Source: Candidatus Brachybacterium merdavium (lineage in GTDB: Bacteria; Actinomycetota; Actinomycetes; Actinomycetales; Dermabacteraceae). From it: DNA of 64,000 nucleotides. Positions 7,668 through 17,100 of the stretch are shown piece after piece; positions within the stretch are counted from its first letter, which is position 1; each line of letters begins with the position of its first letter. The stretch lies in NCBI GenBank assembly GCA_019118275.1, contig DWZH01000007.1, positions 1 through 64,000 of the forward strand, in the 5' to 3' direction. Position numbers and translations under genes: made by a program. The notes under the pieces are model-generated. The model saw nothing but the letters and a program-made list of their open reading frames with translations, had not been told where the DNA came from and ran no database searches.

Positions 7668-8492
7668 ATGCAGAACATGACAGTCGTGCGCGCGCTGACC
7701 TCGCTGTGGTCGCAGAGACCGTCCCTGCCGGCCCGCTCCCTGATCGACCGGTCCCGGGTGGATCGCCGTCGTCATCATGGCGTGCCCGTCACCTGGATCG
7801 ACGGCGCGCGGGCCGCGCAGGCGACCATCGTGCACCTGCACGGCGGCGCCTACCTCCACGGTGAGCGGCCCACGCACTGGGAGTGGCTCGAGGAGATCAC
7901 CCGCCGCGCCGGCACCGCCGGGGCGATGGTGCACTACCGGATGCCCCCGCGCTTCCCCTTCCCCGTCGCCTACGACGACGCCCTGGAGGCCGTGCGCGAG
8001 CTGGTCGACACCGCCGTGGTGCGGTCCGGCCGCTGGGTGCTCTCCGGTGACAGCGCCGGGGCCGGCCTCGCGCTCGCCGTCGCGCAAGCCCTGCGCGACC
8101 AGAGCATCCCCTTGCCCGCCCTGCTCCTGCTCACCTCACCCTGGGCGGATCTGACCGGTGTGCGTGACGGAGACGCCGAGCTGCGCCGCGCCGCCCGCCT
8201 CTACACCGGGCCGATCCCCGCCGAGGACCCCCGCATCAGCCCCGTGCACGGCGACCTGCAGGGCCTGCCACCGGTCCATCTGGTCGCCGGCGGCGGGGAC
8301 GCCATGCGGTCCGACGGGCTGCGCCTGCGGCAGCGCCTCGAGGAGGCCGGGACCGAGCTCGACTACCTCGAGGCCCCCGGCCAGGTCCACAACTATCCGA
8401 TCACCGGCTCCGGGGCAGACCCCCAGGCTGCTCGACGATCGCAGATCGCCGCGGTGCGCCGGGCGCTGGGGATGGACCCCGCCGAGCTCTGA
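7668..8492 (+). CDS. Alpha/beta hydrolase, acetyl-esterase (HSL) type
   Basis: A 274-aa cytoplasmic hydrolase. It has the oxyanion-hole motif HLHGGAY near residue 50, the nucleophile elbow GDSAGAG, the acid in AGGGDAMRSD and the His in GQVHNYP, which is the full set for the hormone-sensitive-lipase family of carboxylesterases. The natural ester is unknown. It follows the MFS gene by 42 nt on the same strand and may be co-transcribed. The start is ATG at 7668; an in-frame ATG 9 nt later is an alternative. Confidence 0.87.
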   Translation: MQNMTVVRALTSLWSQRPSLPARSLIDRSRVDRRRHHGVPVTWIDGARAAQATIVHLHGGAYLHGERPTHWEWLEEITRRAGTAGAMVHYRMPPRFPFPVAYDDALEAVRELVDTAVVRSGRWVLSGDSAGAGLALAVAQALRDQSIPLPALLLLTSPWADLTGVRDGDAELRRAARLYTGPIPAEDPRISPVHGDLQGLPPVHLVAGGGDAMRSDGLRLRQRLEEAGTELDYLEAPGQVHNYPITGSGADPQAARRSQIAAVRRALGMDPAEL

Positions 8493-8549
8493 CCCCGGCG
8501 GGGGCTGAAGGAGCTGCCCGTGAGGCCGCGCTTCACCCGGCCCGATGGC

Positions 8550-8555
8550 TAATAT
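8550..8555 (+). promoter_or_regulatory. -10 box TAATAT, leaderless promoter
   Basis: TAATAT, 6 nt, then ATG at 8562: among the closest matches to consensus in the window. Confidence 0.65.
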
Positions 8556-8561
8556 GTCCGC

Positions 8562-9128
8562 ATGACCAGCGCCGGGCCCGTGGAGGGCGAGCACACTGCC
8601 TGGGACGGTGAGTCCTCCGCGGTCCAGGACCTGCGGGACCTCCTCGTGCCCCTCGCGCCCGAGGGGGCTCTGCGCATCGTCCTCCAGCGCCTGGCGCTGC
8701 ACGAGAGCAGCCGGCCGGTCGGCGAGCACGAGGTCCTCGACGTCGTCGCCGACGTCGAGGGCAACCTGGTTTCCGTCCCTCTGCGCGGGCGCGTGCGCGA
8801 GGACCCGCCCCTGGCCCGGGCGCTCGACGAGACGGTGACCCGTCTGCGCCATGACGTGCTGGACAGCGGCGCCGAGGGCCTCGACAGCCTCGAGGTGATC
8901 CTGGATGCCGACGGCAGCCAGCAGGTGAGAATCGCCTTCGGCCTGGATGTCACCCCCGCCGAGGCCGAAGGCAGCCCCCTGCATCCGGCGGTGCACGGCG
9001 GCGCACACCACATCACGCAGCACGCCCCCGTGCTCGACGAGCTCAGGGACCGCCTCGCCGGGCCGCAGCCGGGGCCGCTGCGCCGGATCTGGTGCACGCT
9101 CACCGGCAGGGCGCGAGCGGGCAGCTGA
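8562..9128 (+). CDS. Hypothetical acidic protein
   Basis: A 188-aa acidic soluble protein without signal peptide or membrane helix. I do not recognise the family. It has the mixed alpha/beta look of a small regulatory or immunity-type protein (an N-terminal helix VQDLRDLLVPLAPEG, a central strand SLEVILDADG-QVRIAFGLDV), with a basic C-terminal tail. The start is supported by a TAATAT box 6 nt before the ATG. It converges with the lipoprotein-like gene below. Confidence 0.7.
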   Translation: MTSAGPVEGEHTAWDGESSAVQDLRDLLVPLAPEGALRIVLQRLALHESSRPVGEHEVLDVVADVEGNLVSVPLRGRVREDPPLARALDETVTRLRHDVLDSGAEGLDSLEVILDADGSQQVRIAFGLDVTPAEAEGSPLHPAVHGGAHHITQHAPVLDELRDRLAGPQPGPLRRIWCTLTGRARAGS

Positions 9129-9178
9129 GCGTCATCCGCGCCGGGACCGGGTCCGGGTCGCAGGGCCACCGGGCCGGG

Positions 9179-10030
9179 TCAGTCGCACAGGATGTTGGTG
9201 GACTCGTCTCCGCTGAAGACAAGGGAGTCGGAGTGCACGAGATCGTCCCGGCTGACCTGCGGGGAGGCGATGATGGCGGCGTGGGTGCGCTCCTGGGCGG
9301 CGCGGTGCGGCTCGGTGTCGGCCAGGGCCGGGACCAGCAGCCCCTCCTCGAAACTCTCGCAGCCGTCCACGCCATGGATGGTGACGCGCAGCTGTGCCTG
9401 GTCGAGCGCGCCGTCCTCGGCGAGGTCGGCGACGATCCCGTAGCGGTAGGCGATCACCCCGACCGCGCGGGTGGCGGTGTCCAGCACGGACCAGGCGAGG
9501 GTGCCGCCCACCATCAGCGTCGGCCCGCCGTCCTCGGTCTCCCCGCGCAGCCACTGCACTGCGATCGCGGGGCGGCCGACGCTGCGGAACCCCGCGGCGA
9601 AGGCGATCGCGTAGAAGTAGCGGGTCCCGCCGGCCCAGGCTTCCTGGAGCTCCTCCTGCCAGAACGCGGGAGCGGCCTGCGCGACGCGCGCATGGGCGGC
9701 CTCCTCGTCGAGGGCGCTCAGCGGCTCCGGGTCCAGGTACGCGACGCTCAGGAAGTCGACCAGCTGCTGCCGGGCCGGTCGCAGGTCGTCGTCGGTGCTC
9801 AGCTGCGACCACGCCTCGGAGTCCGGGACGCCCTCGGCCAGGGGCACCTCGAGCATCTCGGCGGCGCTGCGGGCCGGCCACAGCTGCGGGTCGAGATCGG
9901 CCAGCGGGTCGCGGTCGATGTCCGGGGAGGTGGGGACCGGGGCGATGCGCGGAGAGCAGGCCGGGCCCAGCAGGAGGCCGCCGGAGGTGGTCAGCAGGGC
10001 CGCCAGGTCGCGGCGTCGCACGGCGGTCAC
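9179..10030 (-). CDS. Secreted protein or lipoprotein of unknown function
   Basis: 283 aa from the GTG at 10030. The N-terminus (TAVRRRDLAALL, a hydrophobic run, then LGPAC-SP) looks like a signal peptide with an RRRD Tat-like start and a poor lipobox (Pro at -2). The mature part is acidic, with several Trp and Tyr, and ends HSDSLVFSGDESTNILCD. The family is not recognised. Its start overlaps the stop of the preceding membrane-protein gene by 4 bp (GTGA), so the pair is likely coupled. The open frame runs further upstream, but that part is a shadow of the upstream gene. Confidence 0.7.
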   Translation of the reverse strand: MTAVRRRDLAALLTTSGGLLLGPACSPRIAPVPTSPDIDRDPLADLDPQLWPARSAAEMLEVPLAEGVPDSEAWSQLSTDDDLRPARQQLVDFLSVAYLDPEPLSALDEEAAHARVAQAAPAFWQEELQEAWAGGTRYFYAIAFAAGFRSVGRPAIAVQWLRGETEDGGPTLMVGGTLAWSVLDTATRAVGVIAYRYGIVADLAEDGALDQAQLRVTIHGVDGCESFEEGLLVPALADTEPHRAAQERTHAAIIASPQVSRDDLVHSDSLVFSGDESTNILCD

Positions 10031-10368
10031 CTCGGGTCCGGCTCCGAGGTGTCGTCGCGGCCCGCATCGGCGTCGAGGCGGCGCTGGATGGCGCGTGCCC
10101 GCTCCCGGTCGCTGCGCACGGCCTTGTCGACCAGATCCTCGGTGTCCTGATCGGGCTCCTCGGGCTGCAGCACCAGCCACACGACGAACACGATGGTCGC
10201 GAGCACGGTGCCGGCCAACAGGATGCCGATCGCGGGCCAGGACCAGGCGACCGGGTCCCAGAAGGGATCGCCCTCGACGAGCACGGGGCTGGCAAACATG
10301 TCGGCCCCCTCCGCATCGGTCCGCCGCCCCCGGGGCGGGCCCGGGCGCGCTGAGAACGTGGCCAGCAT
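10027..10368 (-). CDS. Small single-pass membrane protein
   Basis: 113 aa with one membrane helix (WPAIGILLAGTVLATIVFVV) followed by a charged cytoplasmic tail with Q-R-R-L-D-A-D pattern, and no known domain. Two starts are possible: ATG 10368 with GGGGAG 5 nt upstream, or ATG 10299 with GGAGGGGG 5 nt upstream (90 aa). It is coupled to the downstream lipoprotein-like gene through a GTGA overlap and is divergent from the Ser/Thr kinase gene, 38 nt apart. Confidence 0.7.
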   Translation of the reverse strand: MLATFSARPGPPRGRRTDAEGADMFASPVLVEGDPFWDPVAWSWPAIGILLAGTVLATIVFVVWLVLQPEEPDQDTEDLVDKAVRSDRERARAIQRRLDADAGRDDTSEPDPR

Positions 10369-10391
10369 AACGCTCCCCTGACGAGGACGGA

Positions 10392-10397
10392 TATGCT
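10392..10397 (+). promoter_or_regulatory. -10 box TATGCT before the kinase gene
   Basis: TATGCT lies 9 nt before ATG 10407, giving a leader of no more than about 3 nt. Confidence 0.45.
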
Positions 10398-10406
10398 GAG
10401 TCGGCT

Positions 10407-11801
10407 ATGGCTGACGTGATTGTCGGGCGCTTCGCGCTGATAGACCTGATCGCCAAGGGCGGATCCGGGTCCATCTGGCGCGCCTGGGATTCGAAGGCCG
10501 AGCAGGTCTGCGCGGCCAAGGTGCTGCGCCAGCGCGACTCGGCGGACCTGATGCGCTTCGTGCGCGAGAAGGGCGTCAGCTTCGACCATCCCCATCTGCT
10601 GACCCCCTACGGGTGGGGCGCGGAGGATGAGCACGTGGTGATCGCGATGCCGCTGGTCACCGGGGGGACGCTCGAGTCGGTCGTCAAGCACCGGGGCAAG
10701 CTGGCCGAGCCCGCGGTGGTGGTCGTCCTCGAGCAGCTGCTGGACGGGCTAGCCCATATCCATGCCGAGGGATGGATCCACCGCGACGTCAAGCCCGCCA
10801 ACATCATGTTCGAGCCGCGGGGGCGGTCCCATCCCCATACCCGCCTGGCCGACTTCGGGATCGCCGTCCACAACACCGACGTGCGGTTCACGCACGTGGG
10901 CATGGTCAACGGCACCCCCGGGTACATGGCCCCTGAGCTGTTCTCGATGGCTGATCCGGTGCCTTCGCACGACCTGTACGCCGCCGGGGTGGTCGCCCTG
11001 GTCGCGCTGAACGGGAAGATCAAGCTGCACGACGGCGCCTTCCGGCCCGACGAGCTGAACCAGTACCTGCGAGGGGTGACCCCGAAGCTCTCGGCCGTGA
11101 TCCGCAAGCTGCTGGCCGCCCAGCCCGAGGAGCGCTACCAGGACGCGAACACGGTGCGGCGCGAGCTGCCGCGCGTGCCACCGGGCTATCCCCTCACACA
11201 CGCCGACGGGGCCCCGCTGGACCTGGTCGACACCATGCCGCCGATGCCGGAGGGCGCCCCCGGTGCGCAGCGTCCCGAACGTCCGGCCGGGCAGGTGGCC
11301 CCCTCGTCGATGGAGGCGATCCGTGCCGGGCGGGTCCAGCAGGGCTTCTCTCCGCCCACCTCGTCCCCGGGCCTCGCGTCCCCGCAGACCGGACCCCGAT
11401 GGGCAGCGGGTGCATCGGGCGACCCGGGCCAGCCCCTGACCGCTGCGGGCCGACAGGGCGCAGCACGCCCTTCCCAGCCGCGCAGTATGACCCAGGCGGC
11501 CGCCAGCACCATCTCCGGCCCCTTCACCGGGCCCCGCGGGGCCCGCAACCGCAATGCCCTGTTCGCCGTGGGACTGGGCGTGGGCGCGGCCGTGGTCCTC
11601 GGGGTGATCGTGGCGGTCACGCTGCTGGCGCTGTTCCCGCAGGGCGGCGGCGCCGGCGCGTCCAGCAGCATCGACGGGCAGTTCGCCGAGGTCGAGGTGG
11701 GGCAGGCCTGCGCCGCGGAGGATGTCGGCGTGATCGCCCTGACCCCCCAGGGGCAGTACGTCTCCTGCTCACCCGCCGACGGCGGCTACGCCTTCTCCTG
11801 A
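10407..11801 (+). CDS. Membrane-anchored Hanks-type Ser/Thr protein kinase
   Basis: 464 aa. The kinase domain covers about residues 1-250: glycine loop AKGGSGSIW, the ATP Lys in CAAKVL, catalytic loop HRDVKPANI, DFG in LADFGIA, and GTPGYMAPE. A Pro/Gln-rich linker (about 260-375) leads to one membrane helix near residues 385-410 and a short outside tail of about 50 residues with two Cys. There are no PASTA repeats, so it is not a PknB-type muropeptide sensor. It sits divergently beside the small membrane protein and lipoprotein-like genes, which may be linked to it. A PP2C-like protein 8 kb away could be a partner, but nothing in the sequence ties them. Confidence 0.93.
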   Translation: MADVIVGRFALIDLIAKGGSGSIWRAWDSKAEQVCAAKVLRQRDSADLMRFVREKGVSFDHPHLLTPYGWGAEDEHVVIAMPLVTGGTLESVVKHRGKLAEPAVVVVLEQLLDGLAHIHAEGWIHRDVKPANIMFEPRGRSHPHTRLADFGIAVHNTDVRFTHVGMVNGTPGYMAPELFSMADPVPSHDLYAAGVVALVALNGKIKLHDGAFRPDELNQYLRGVTPKLSAVIRKLLAAQPEERYQDANTVRRELPRVPPGYPLTHADGAPLDLVDTMPPMPEGAPGAQRPERPAGQVAPSSMEAIRAGRVQQGFSPPTSSPGLASPQTGPRWAAGASGDPGQPLTAAGRQGAARPSQPRSMTQAAASTISGPFTGPRGARNRNALFAVGLGVGAAVVLGVIVAVTLLALFPQGGGAGASSSIDGQFAEVEVGQACAAEDVGVIALTPQGQYVSCSPADGGYAFS

Positions 11802-11816
11802 CCGGGCCCGTCCAGG

Positions 11817-13406
11817 TCAGGACTTCTCGGCGGGCACCGAGGTGACATCGAGCCCCTGGATCAGGGCCTCGCGGCGAGGGTCCATCAGCAGATCGATCCG
11901 GACCGAGGGGAGCTGCTCGGCGCCCTCGCGGCCATCGGTGGCTCCGGGCACAGTCCAGCGCAGATGGGCGGGGCTGAGCACATGGGCGCCCTCGACGGTC
12001 AGCGTACCCAGCGCGGACGCATCGCGCCCCGCGGCCTCCAAGGCCGCCCCGAGGCGTCGGCGTCGTTCCGCGCGGGGGATGTCCAGGTCCATGTTGTCGG
12101 CGAACCACATGTCGGCGTGGGAATCACCCATGCCGCGCAGCCAGTCCAAGGCGGCCCCGGCCGCACGCACGGTGCGGGGCGCGGCGACCGGATCCCGGGT
12201 GGTGAGCACCGGGGGATCGGCGCGCAGCAGCACCCGCAGGGCCTGCATCGACAGCGGCGTGACCGGGGCGTACTTGGAGTTGGCCAGAGCCACCACTCCC
12301 ACGCCCGAGTCCCGGTGCCAGATCATGAAGGAGCCGTATCCGGGGTAGCCACCCGAATGGGAGATCACCTCGCCCAGGTCCGCGAACTGCTCGATCACCA
12401 GACCGTAGCCGTAGCCGCGGATCCGATCGAAGCCGGGGGAGGAGCCGTCCTGGTCGGCGGGCTGCGGACGCAGCTTCTGGTGACGGTGCAGCTGCTGCAT
12501 CTCCCGGCGCGAAGCACGTGCCAGCGGCGGACGGTCCGCCGTCGCCGACGCGTGCGGGCCCGCGCCCGGCGCGGCGTCGGCCGCTGCCAGGAAACGCATC
12601 CAGACCGCGACGTCGTCGACGGTCGAGTACAGCCCGGCCATCGCCCCGTACACGCCGGGGGAGTCGAAGGGGACCGCTTCGAACCGGGTGGCGTCGGTCC
12701 GGTCGGCCAGGCGGTGCCCGGTGGCGATCCGCGCCGAGTCCAGGCCGGAAGTCTCGAAGGCGGTGTCGGCGAGTCCGAGCGGTTCGAGGAAGCGGCGCCG
12801 GATCACCGCGGTGTGGTCCTCTCCGGCGACCTCGTCGATCACCCGGCCCAGCAGCGCGTAACCGGTGTTGGAGTACTCGAAGCCGGTGCCGACCTCGTGC
12901 ACCTGACCCAGGCCCCCGCGCAGGGTGGCCGCGAACTGCTCGCGGGTCATCGACTCCTGCCGGTCGCCCCAGGGATTGTCGGTCACCAGACCGGAGCTCA
13001 TGGTCAGCAGGTCGCGGATGGTCACGGCGGGGGCGTCGTCGCCGCCGGCGAAGGCGTTCGCCGACTCCGGGACATGAGAGGCCACCGGATCGTCCAGCCG
13101 CAACGCCCCCTCATCCCGCAGGGCGAGGACCGCGGCGGCGGTGAAGGACTTGGTCATCGAGGCGATGCGGGAGATGGAATCGCGGGCCATAGGGGTCGAG
13201 CCAGGGGTCGGCTCTCCGCGGTCGAGCTCGTGGTGTCCGGCGGCACCGTGGGCCAGCACGGGGCGCTCGCTGGTATGACCGCCGACGATCGCCCAGGTCA
13301 CCCCGGAGGTCTTGTGCTGGGCGACGGCGTCGTCGAAGAGTTCGGTGATCTCGGTGACGGCCGCGTCGGGAAGGGTGGGGCGGTCGTGATCAGCGTTGTC
13401 GGCCAT
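11817..13406 (-). CDS. Serine hydrolase, class C beta-lactamase fold
   Basis: 529 aa with the class C/AmpH-like motifs S-M-T-K (nucleophile), Y-S-N in FEYSNTGYALLG, and HSGGYPGYGS in place of KTG. An extra C-terminal region of about 150 residues follows the fold. There is no signal peptide, so it is likely cytoplasmic and acts as an esterase or D-amino-acid peptidase. Start choice: a GTG at 13415 overlaps the stop of the SWIM gene (GTGA), but TACAGT lies 7 nt before the ATG at 13406 and would overlap that GTG. I prefer 13406; coupling from 13415 is possible. Confidence 0.85.
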   Translation of the reverse strand: MADNADHDRPTLPDAAVTEITELFDDAVAQHKTSGVTWAIVGGHTSERPVLAHGAAGHHELDRGEPTPGSTPMARDSISRIASMTKSFTAAAVLALRDEGALRLDDPVASHVPESANAFAGGDDAPAVTIRDLLTMSSGLVTDNPWGDRQESMTREQFAATLRGGLGQVHEVGTGFEYSNTGYALLGRVIDEVAGEDHTAVIRRRFLEPLGLADTAFETSGLDSARIATGHRLADRTDATRFEAVPFDSPGVYGAMAGLYSTVDDVAVWMRFLAAADAAPGAGPHASATADRPPLARASRREMQQLHRHQKLRPQPADQDGSSPGFDRIRGYGYGLVIEQFADLGEVISHSGGYPGYGSFMIWHRDSGVGVVALANSKYAPVTPLSMQALRVLLRADPPVLTTRDPVAAPRTVRAAGAALDWLRGMGDSHADMWFADNMDLDIPRAERRRRLGAALEAAGRDASALGTLTVEGAHVLSPAHLRWTVPGATDGREGAEQLPSVRIDLLMDPRREALIQGLDVTSVPAEKS

Positions 13407-13411
13407 GGCCT

Positions 13412-14188
13412 TCACTGTAGGACGTCGTCCGCCGCGGAGGGGGCTGTGGCGGAGGGGGCTGTGCCGGCCCGGTAGAACGAGGCGATCACCGCGGCGGTCT
13501 CGGGGCCGAGCACCTCGGCGAGCTGCGTGGGGTCCATGCGTGCCGGATCGAAGGCGGGACCACCGGCGGAGGGCTCGGCACCGCCTGCGTCGCAGCCGGG
13601 ATCAGCGCCGACGCCGGAGCCGGGGACAGGGCCGGGGGCTGCGCCGTCCGGGGGCCCGCCCTGGGGCTGGACCAGATCGTCGAGCGTGAGGCCGCGCAGG
13701 GTCAGCAGGTGCACGGGGTGCTCGTCGACCGCTTCGACCAGCACGTAGGACAGGGCCGCCACGTGACGGCACGGTCCCGGCCAGTCGAGGCAGGAGCAGT
13801 CATGGGACAGCTCCGAGGCACCGCGCGGCAGCAGGGAGACCTCCGAGCGGGCCAGTTCGCCCTCGATCTCCTGCGGGTAATGCCCGGCGGCCAGCCGCGC
13901 GGGCAGCTCGGGTCGGGAGCGTGCCACGTCCAGCAGCGCCTCCCGGTCCCCGGGGGACAGCACCGGAAGGTCGATGCGCGCCTGGTGCAGCTCCCCGTCG
14001 GCGCCCAGCACGTCGCCGCGGGCCGTGCCCGCGGAGACGTCCAGCCACTGCACCTTGCCGGCACGCGCATCGGCCTTCCCGCCGCCGGCCCGGCCCACGC
14101 CCAGGATGATCTCCATGGCCTCGCGCAGCGCGACCGCGTGCCAGTTCGTGCCGATCGCGCCGCGGCGCGATCGCAGGGTGATGCTCAT
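13412..14188 (-). CDS. SWIM zinc-finger protein
   Basis: 258 aa. The SWIM motif is HDCSCLDWPGPCRHVAAL (CxC...CxH), at about residues 128-145. Before it is a beta-rich region starting MSITLRSRRGAIG; after it is a Gly/Pro/Ala-rich tail. SWIM domains bind DNA or protein and are often encoded beside SNF2 helicases, as here. The start ATG at 14188 has GAGGAGG 5 nt upstream and lies 10 nt after the stop of the SNF2 gene, so the two form an operon. The two proteins probably act together on DNA; the process is unknown. Confidence 0.88.
   Translation of the reverse strand: MSITLRSRRGAIGTNWHAVALREAMEIILGVGRAGGGKADARAGKVQWLDVSAGTARGDVLGADGELHQARIDLPVLSPGDREALLDVARSRPELPARLAAGHYPQEIEGELARSEVSLLPRGASELSHDCSCLDWPGPCRHVAALSYVLVEAVDEHPVHLLTLRGLTLDDLVQPQGGPPDGAAPGPVPGSGVGADPGCDAGGAEPSAGGPAFDPARMDPTQLAEVLGPETAAVIASFYRAGTAPSATAPSAADDVLQ
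13414..13419 (-). promoter_or_regulatory. -10 box TACAGT, possible leaderless promoter
   Basis: TACAGT lies 7 nt before ATG 13406, inside the 3' end of the SWIM gene. Confidence 0.35.
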
Positions 14189-14198
14189 CGGTGCCTCC

Positions 14199-17100
14199 TC
14201 ACTCCTGCTCCTCGTCCAGGGACAGCAGCTGGTGCAGGTCCGCGTCGTCGAGATCGGCAAGCCAGTCCTCCCCGGGGGCGATGGTCAGGTCCGACAGCGC
14301 CTGCTTCTCGGTCAGCAGGGAATCGATGCGCTCCTCGACCGTTCCGGCGCTGACCAGCTTGTGCACCGACACGTCACGGCGCTGGCCGATGCGGAAGGCC
14401 CGGTCGGTGGCCTGGTTCTCCACCGCCGGGTTCCACCACCGGTCGAGGTGGACGACATGATTGGCGGCGGTCAGGGTCAGTCCGGTGCCCCCGGCCCGCA
14501 GGCTCAGCAGCATCAGGCCCGGCTCGTCCGGACGGGACTGGAAGTCGGCGACCATGGCGTCACGGTCGCGTTTGCTGACCCCGCCGTGCAGGAACGGCAC
14601 CGCGAGCCCGAACTTCTCGGCCCAGTAGGGCACCAGCAGATGCCCGAAGGCCGTGAACTGGGTGAACAGCAGGGCCTTCTGGCCCTCGGCGAAGGCTGTC
14701 TCCAGCAGGTCGTCGACCAGCTCCAGCTTCCCTGAGCGGTGCTGGCCCTCCCGCAGCAGCGCCGACCCGTCGCCCAGGTAATGCGCGGGATGGTTGCACA
14801 CCTGCTTCAGCCGGGTGATGGTCGAGACCACCAGGGTGCGGCGCTCCTTCTCCTGCGCCTCCTCGAGCGAGGTCATCAGCTCATCGACCAGCGCCTGGTA
14901 CAGGCCTGCCTGCTCCGGGGACAGGTTCACCACCCGGGTCAGCTCGGTCTTCTCGGGGAGGTCGGCGATGATCGAGCGGTCCGTCTTCACCCGCCGCAGG
15001 ATGAACGGCCCGGTGACGAACTTCAGGCGGGTCAGCGCCCCGGCATCGCCCTCCGACTCGATCGGGTTGGCGACCCGTTCCCGGAAGGTCGCGGTCGACC
15101 CCAGAAGACCGGGATTGACCACCTCCATCAGGGCGTGCAGGTCAGCCAGCTTGTTCTCCACCGGGGTGCCGGTCAGGGCGAGCCGATGGGGGGCCTGCAG
15201 CGCGCGGGCGGCGCGGGTGACCTGGGCGCCGGGGGTCTTCAGGTGCTGGGCCTCGTCGTAGACGATGCGCTGCCAGTCCACCGTGGAGAGCACCGGCAGG
15301 TCCCGTGCGAGCAGCGAATAGGTCGTGATCACCAGGTCGAGATCGGCGGCGCCGGCGGCGAAGGACTCATCGCGCAGCCGGTCGCCGCCGTGGTGGACGT
15401 GCACCGCCAGGTGGGGAGCGAACTTCGCGGCTTCGCGCTGCCAGGCGCCGACCACTGACATCGGGCACACCAGCAGCGTCGGCCCGCTCGGTGCGGGGCC
15501 GGCGGATCCCGCGGCACCGACGGGGGCATCGAGGTCCACCAGGTCCCGCTCGAAGACGTCCAGGGCGCTGGGATCGGCCGGGGCGATCCGGCCTCGCCCG
15601 GAAGGGGCGGTGCCCTCCCGTTCCCGGCACAGCAGGGCGAGCACCTGCATGGTCTTGCCCAGGCCCATGTCATCGGCCAGGATCCCGCCCAGCCCCTGCC
15701 GGTCCAGAGCCCAGAGCCAGTTCAGCCCGTCCAGCTGGTAGGGCCGCAGGGTGGCGCGCAGCGTGGTGGGCTGCGGGTGCGGGTAGGCGCCGGACCCGCC
15801 CGGCATCAGCCGCGCCAGGCCGTTGGTGCCGCCTGCGGTCAGTGCGGCGACCCCGAAGTCTACGTCGGCGGCGTCGGGCGACAGGATCAGCGAGAACATC
15901 TCCGCCCAGGGAGCGAGACCGGCCAGCTCCGCGGGGCGGGCACCCTCGGGATAGCCGACCTCGAGGGGCCCCGCGGGAGCAGCGGCCCGGGGCGGGGTGC
16001 GGCCGTCCGCGGCTTGCGGGGTGTGCGTCGGCCCGCCCTGCCCGTCCGACCCGTCCTCGTGGCCGCCGGCACGGTTCTGCTGCGTGCGGGAGGTGAAGGC
16101 GTCCAGGAAGCGTTCCGCGGCGCGCAGGGTGACCGGGTCCAGGCGCACCCACTGCCCGCGCAGCTGCACCAGCTCCGTCTGCGCTTCCCGGATGATCTGC
16201 ATCTCCTCCTCGGTCAGCTCGGTGTCACCGACCGCCACCCGCCACCGGAACGAGGCCATCGACCCCAGCCCGACCCCCGCCGAGGTCTTCGCCGAGGCGG
16301 CCTCCTCGCCCTCCGCCTCCTGGGGCCGCAGGGTGGTGCGCTGCTTGGTCCAGTTGCGCGGCAGCAGCACGGTCACGCCCTCGTCCTCGAGCGCCGGGGT
16401 GTCGTGGGCCAGGAAGGCGCTGGCTTCGGCGGTGGTCAGCAGCCAGTCCACCCCGGTGTCGTCGACCGCCGCCGCGCGCACGGTCGGCGCCAGGCGCATC
16501 ACGGCGGCCGAGGCTTCGGCCGCACCGGCCGCGGTCAGGTCTCCCACGGCCCGCAGATCGGCGACGGGATGGATCGTCCCATCGGCCTCCCGCAGGCAGG
16601 TCTGCAGCGGCCAGGCGGTGCCCACCGGCGGCTCGAACAGTCGCACCACCAGGTCGGAGTCGGTCGAGGTGAGCCGCACCCCGATGCGGCCCGAGTCCAG
16701 GAAGGCATCGAAGGCCGCGGTGATCGCTCGCTGGGAGGGCAGATCCGCCTCGAGCGTCGTCCGGGAGGCCAGGGCCGGCAACGCGGAGAAACGGTCGTCG
16801 GCGACCTCCGAAGGGCCCTTCGCGAGGTGGGCGGCGAAGGCGGCGCGGGCGTGGGCGTCGACCAGGGCGTGCAGCAGCTCGGGACGATCACGCTCGGGGG
16901 CGCGCCACTCCAGGGCGGGACGGCCGAACCGTTCGACCGCCACCACGCGCAGGTGCCGGCCCTCGACCAGCTCCTGCGCCTCCAGGTCCAGCAGGGTCGC
17001 CGCCAGCAGGTCCGGCATCGCGGCGAGCTCCTCGCCCTCGTGCGCGGGATCGGTGGTCAGCCGCGCACCGGCACCGTCGGCCACCAGCTGAGCGACCTGC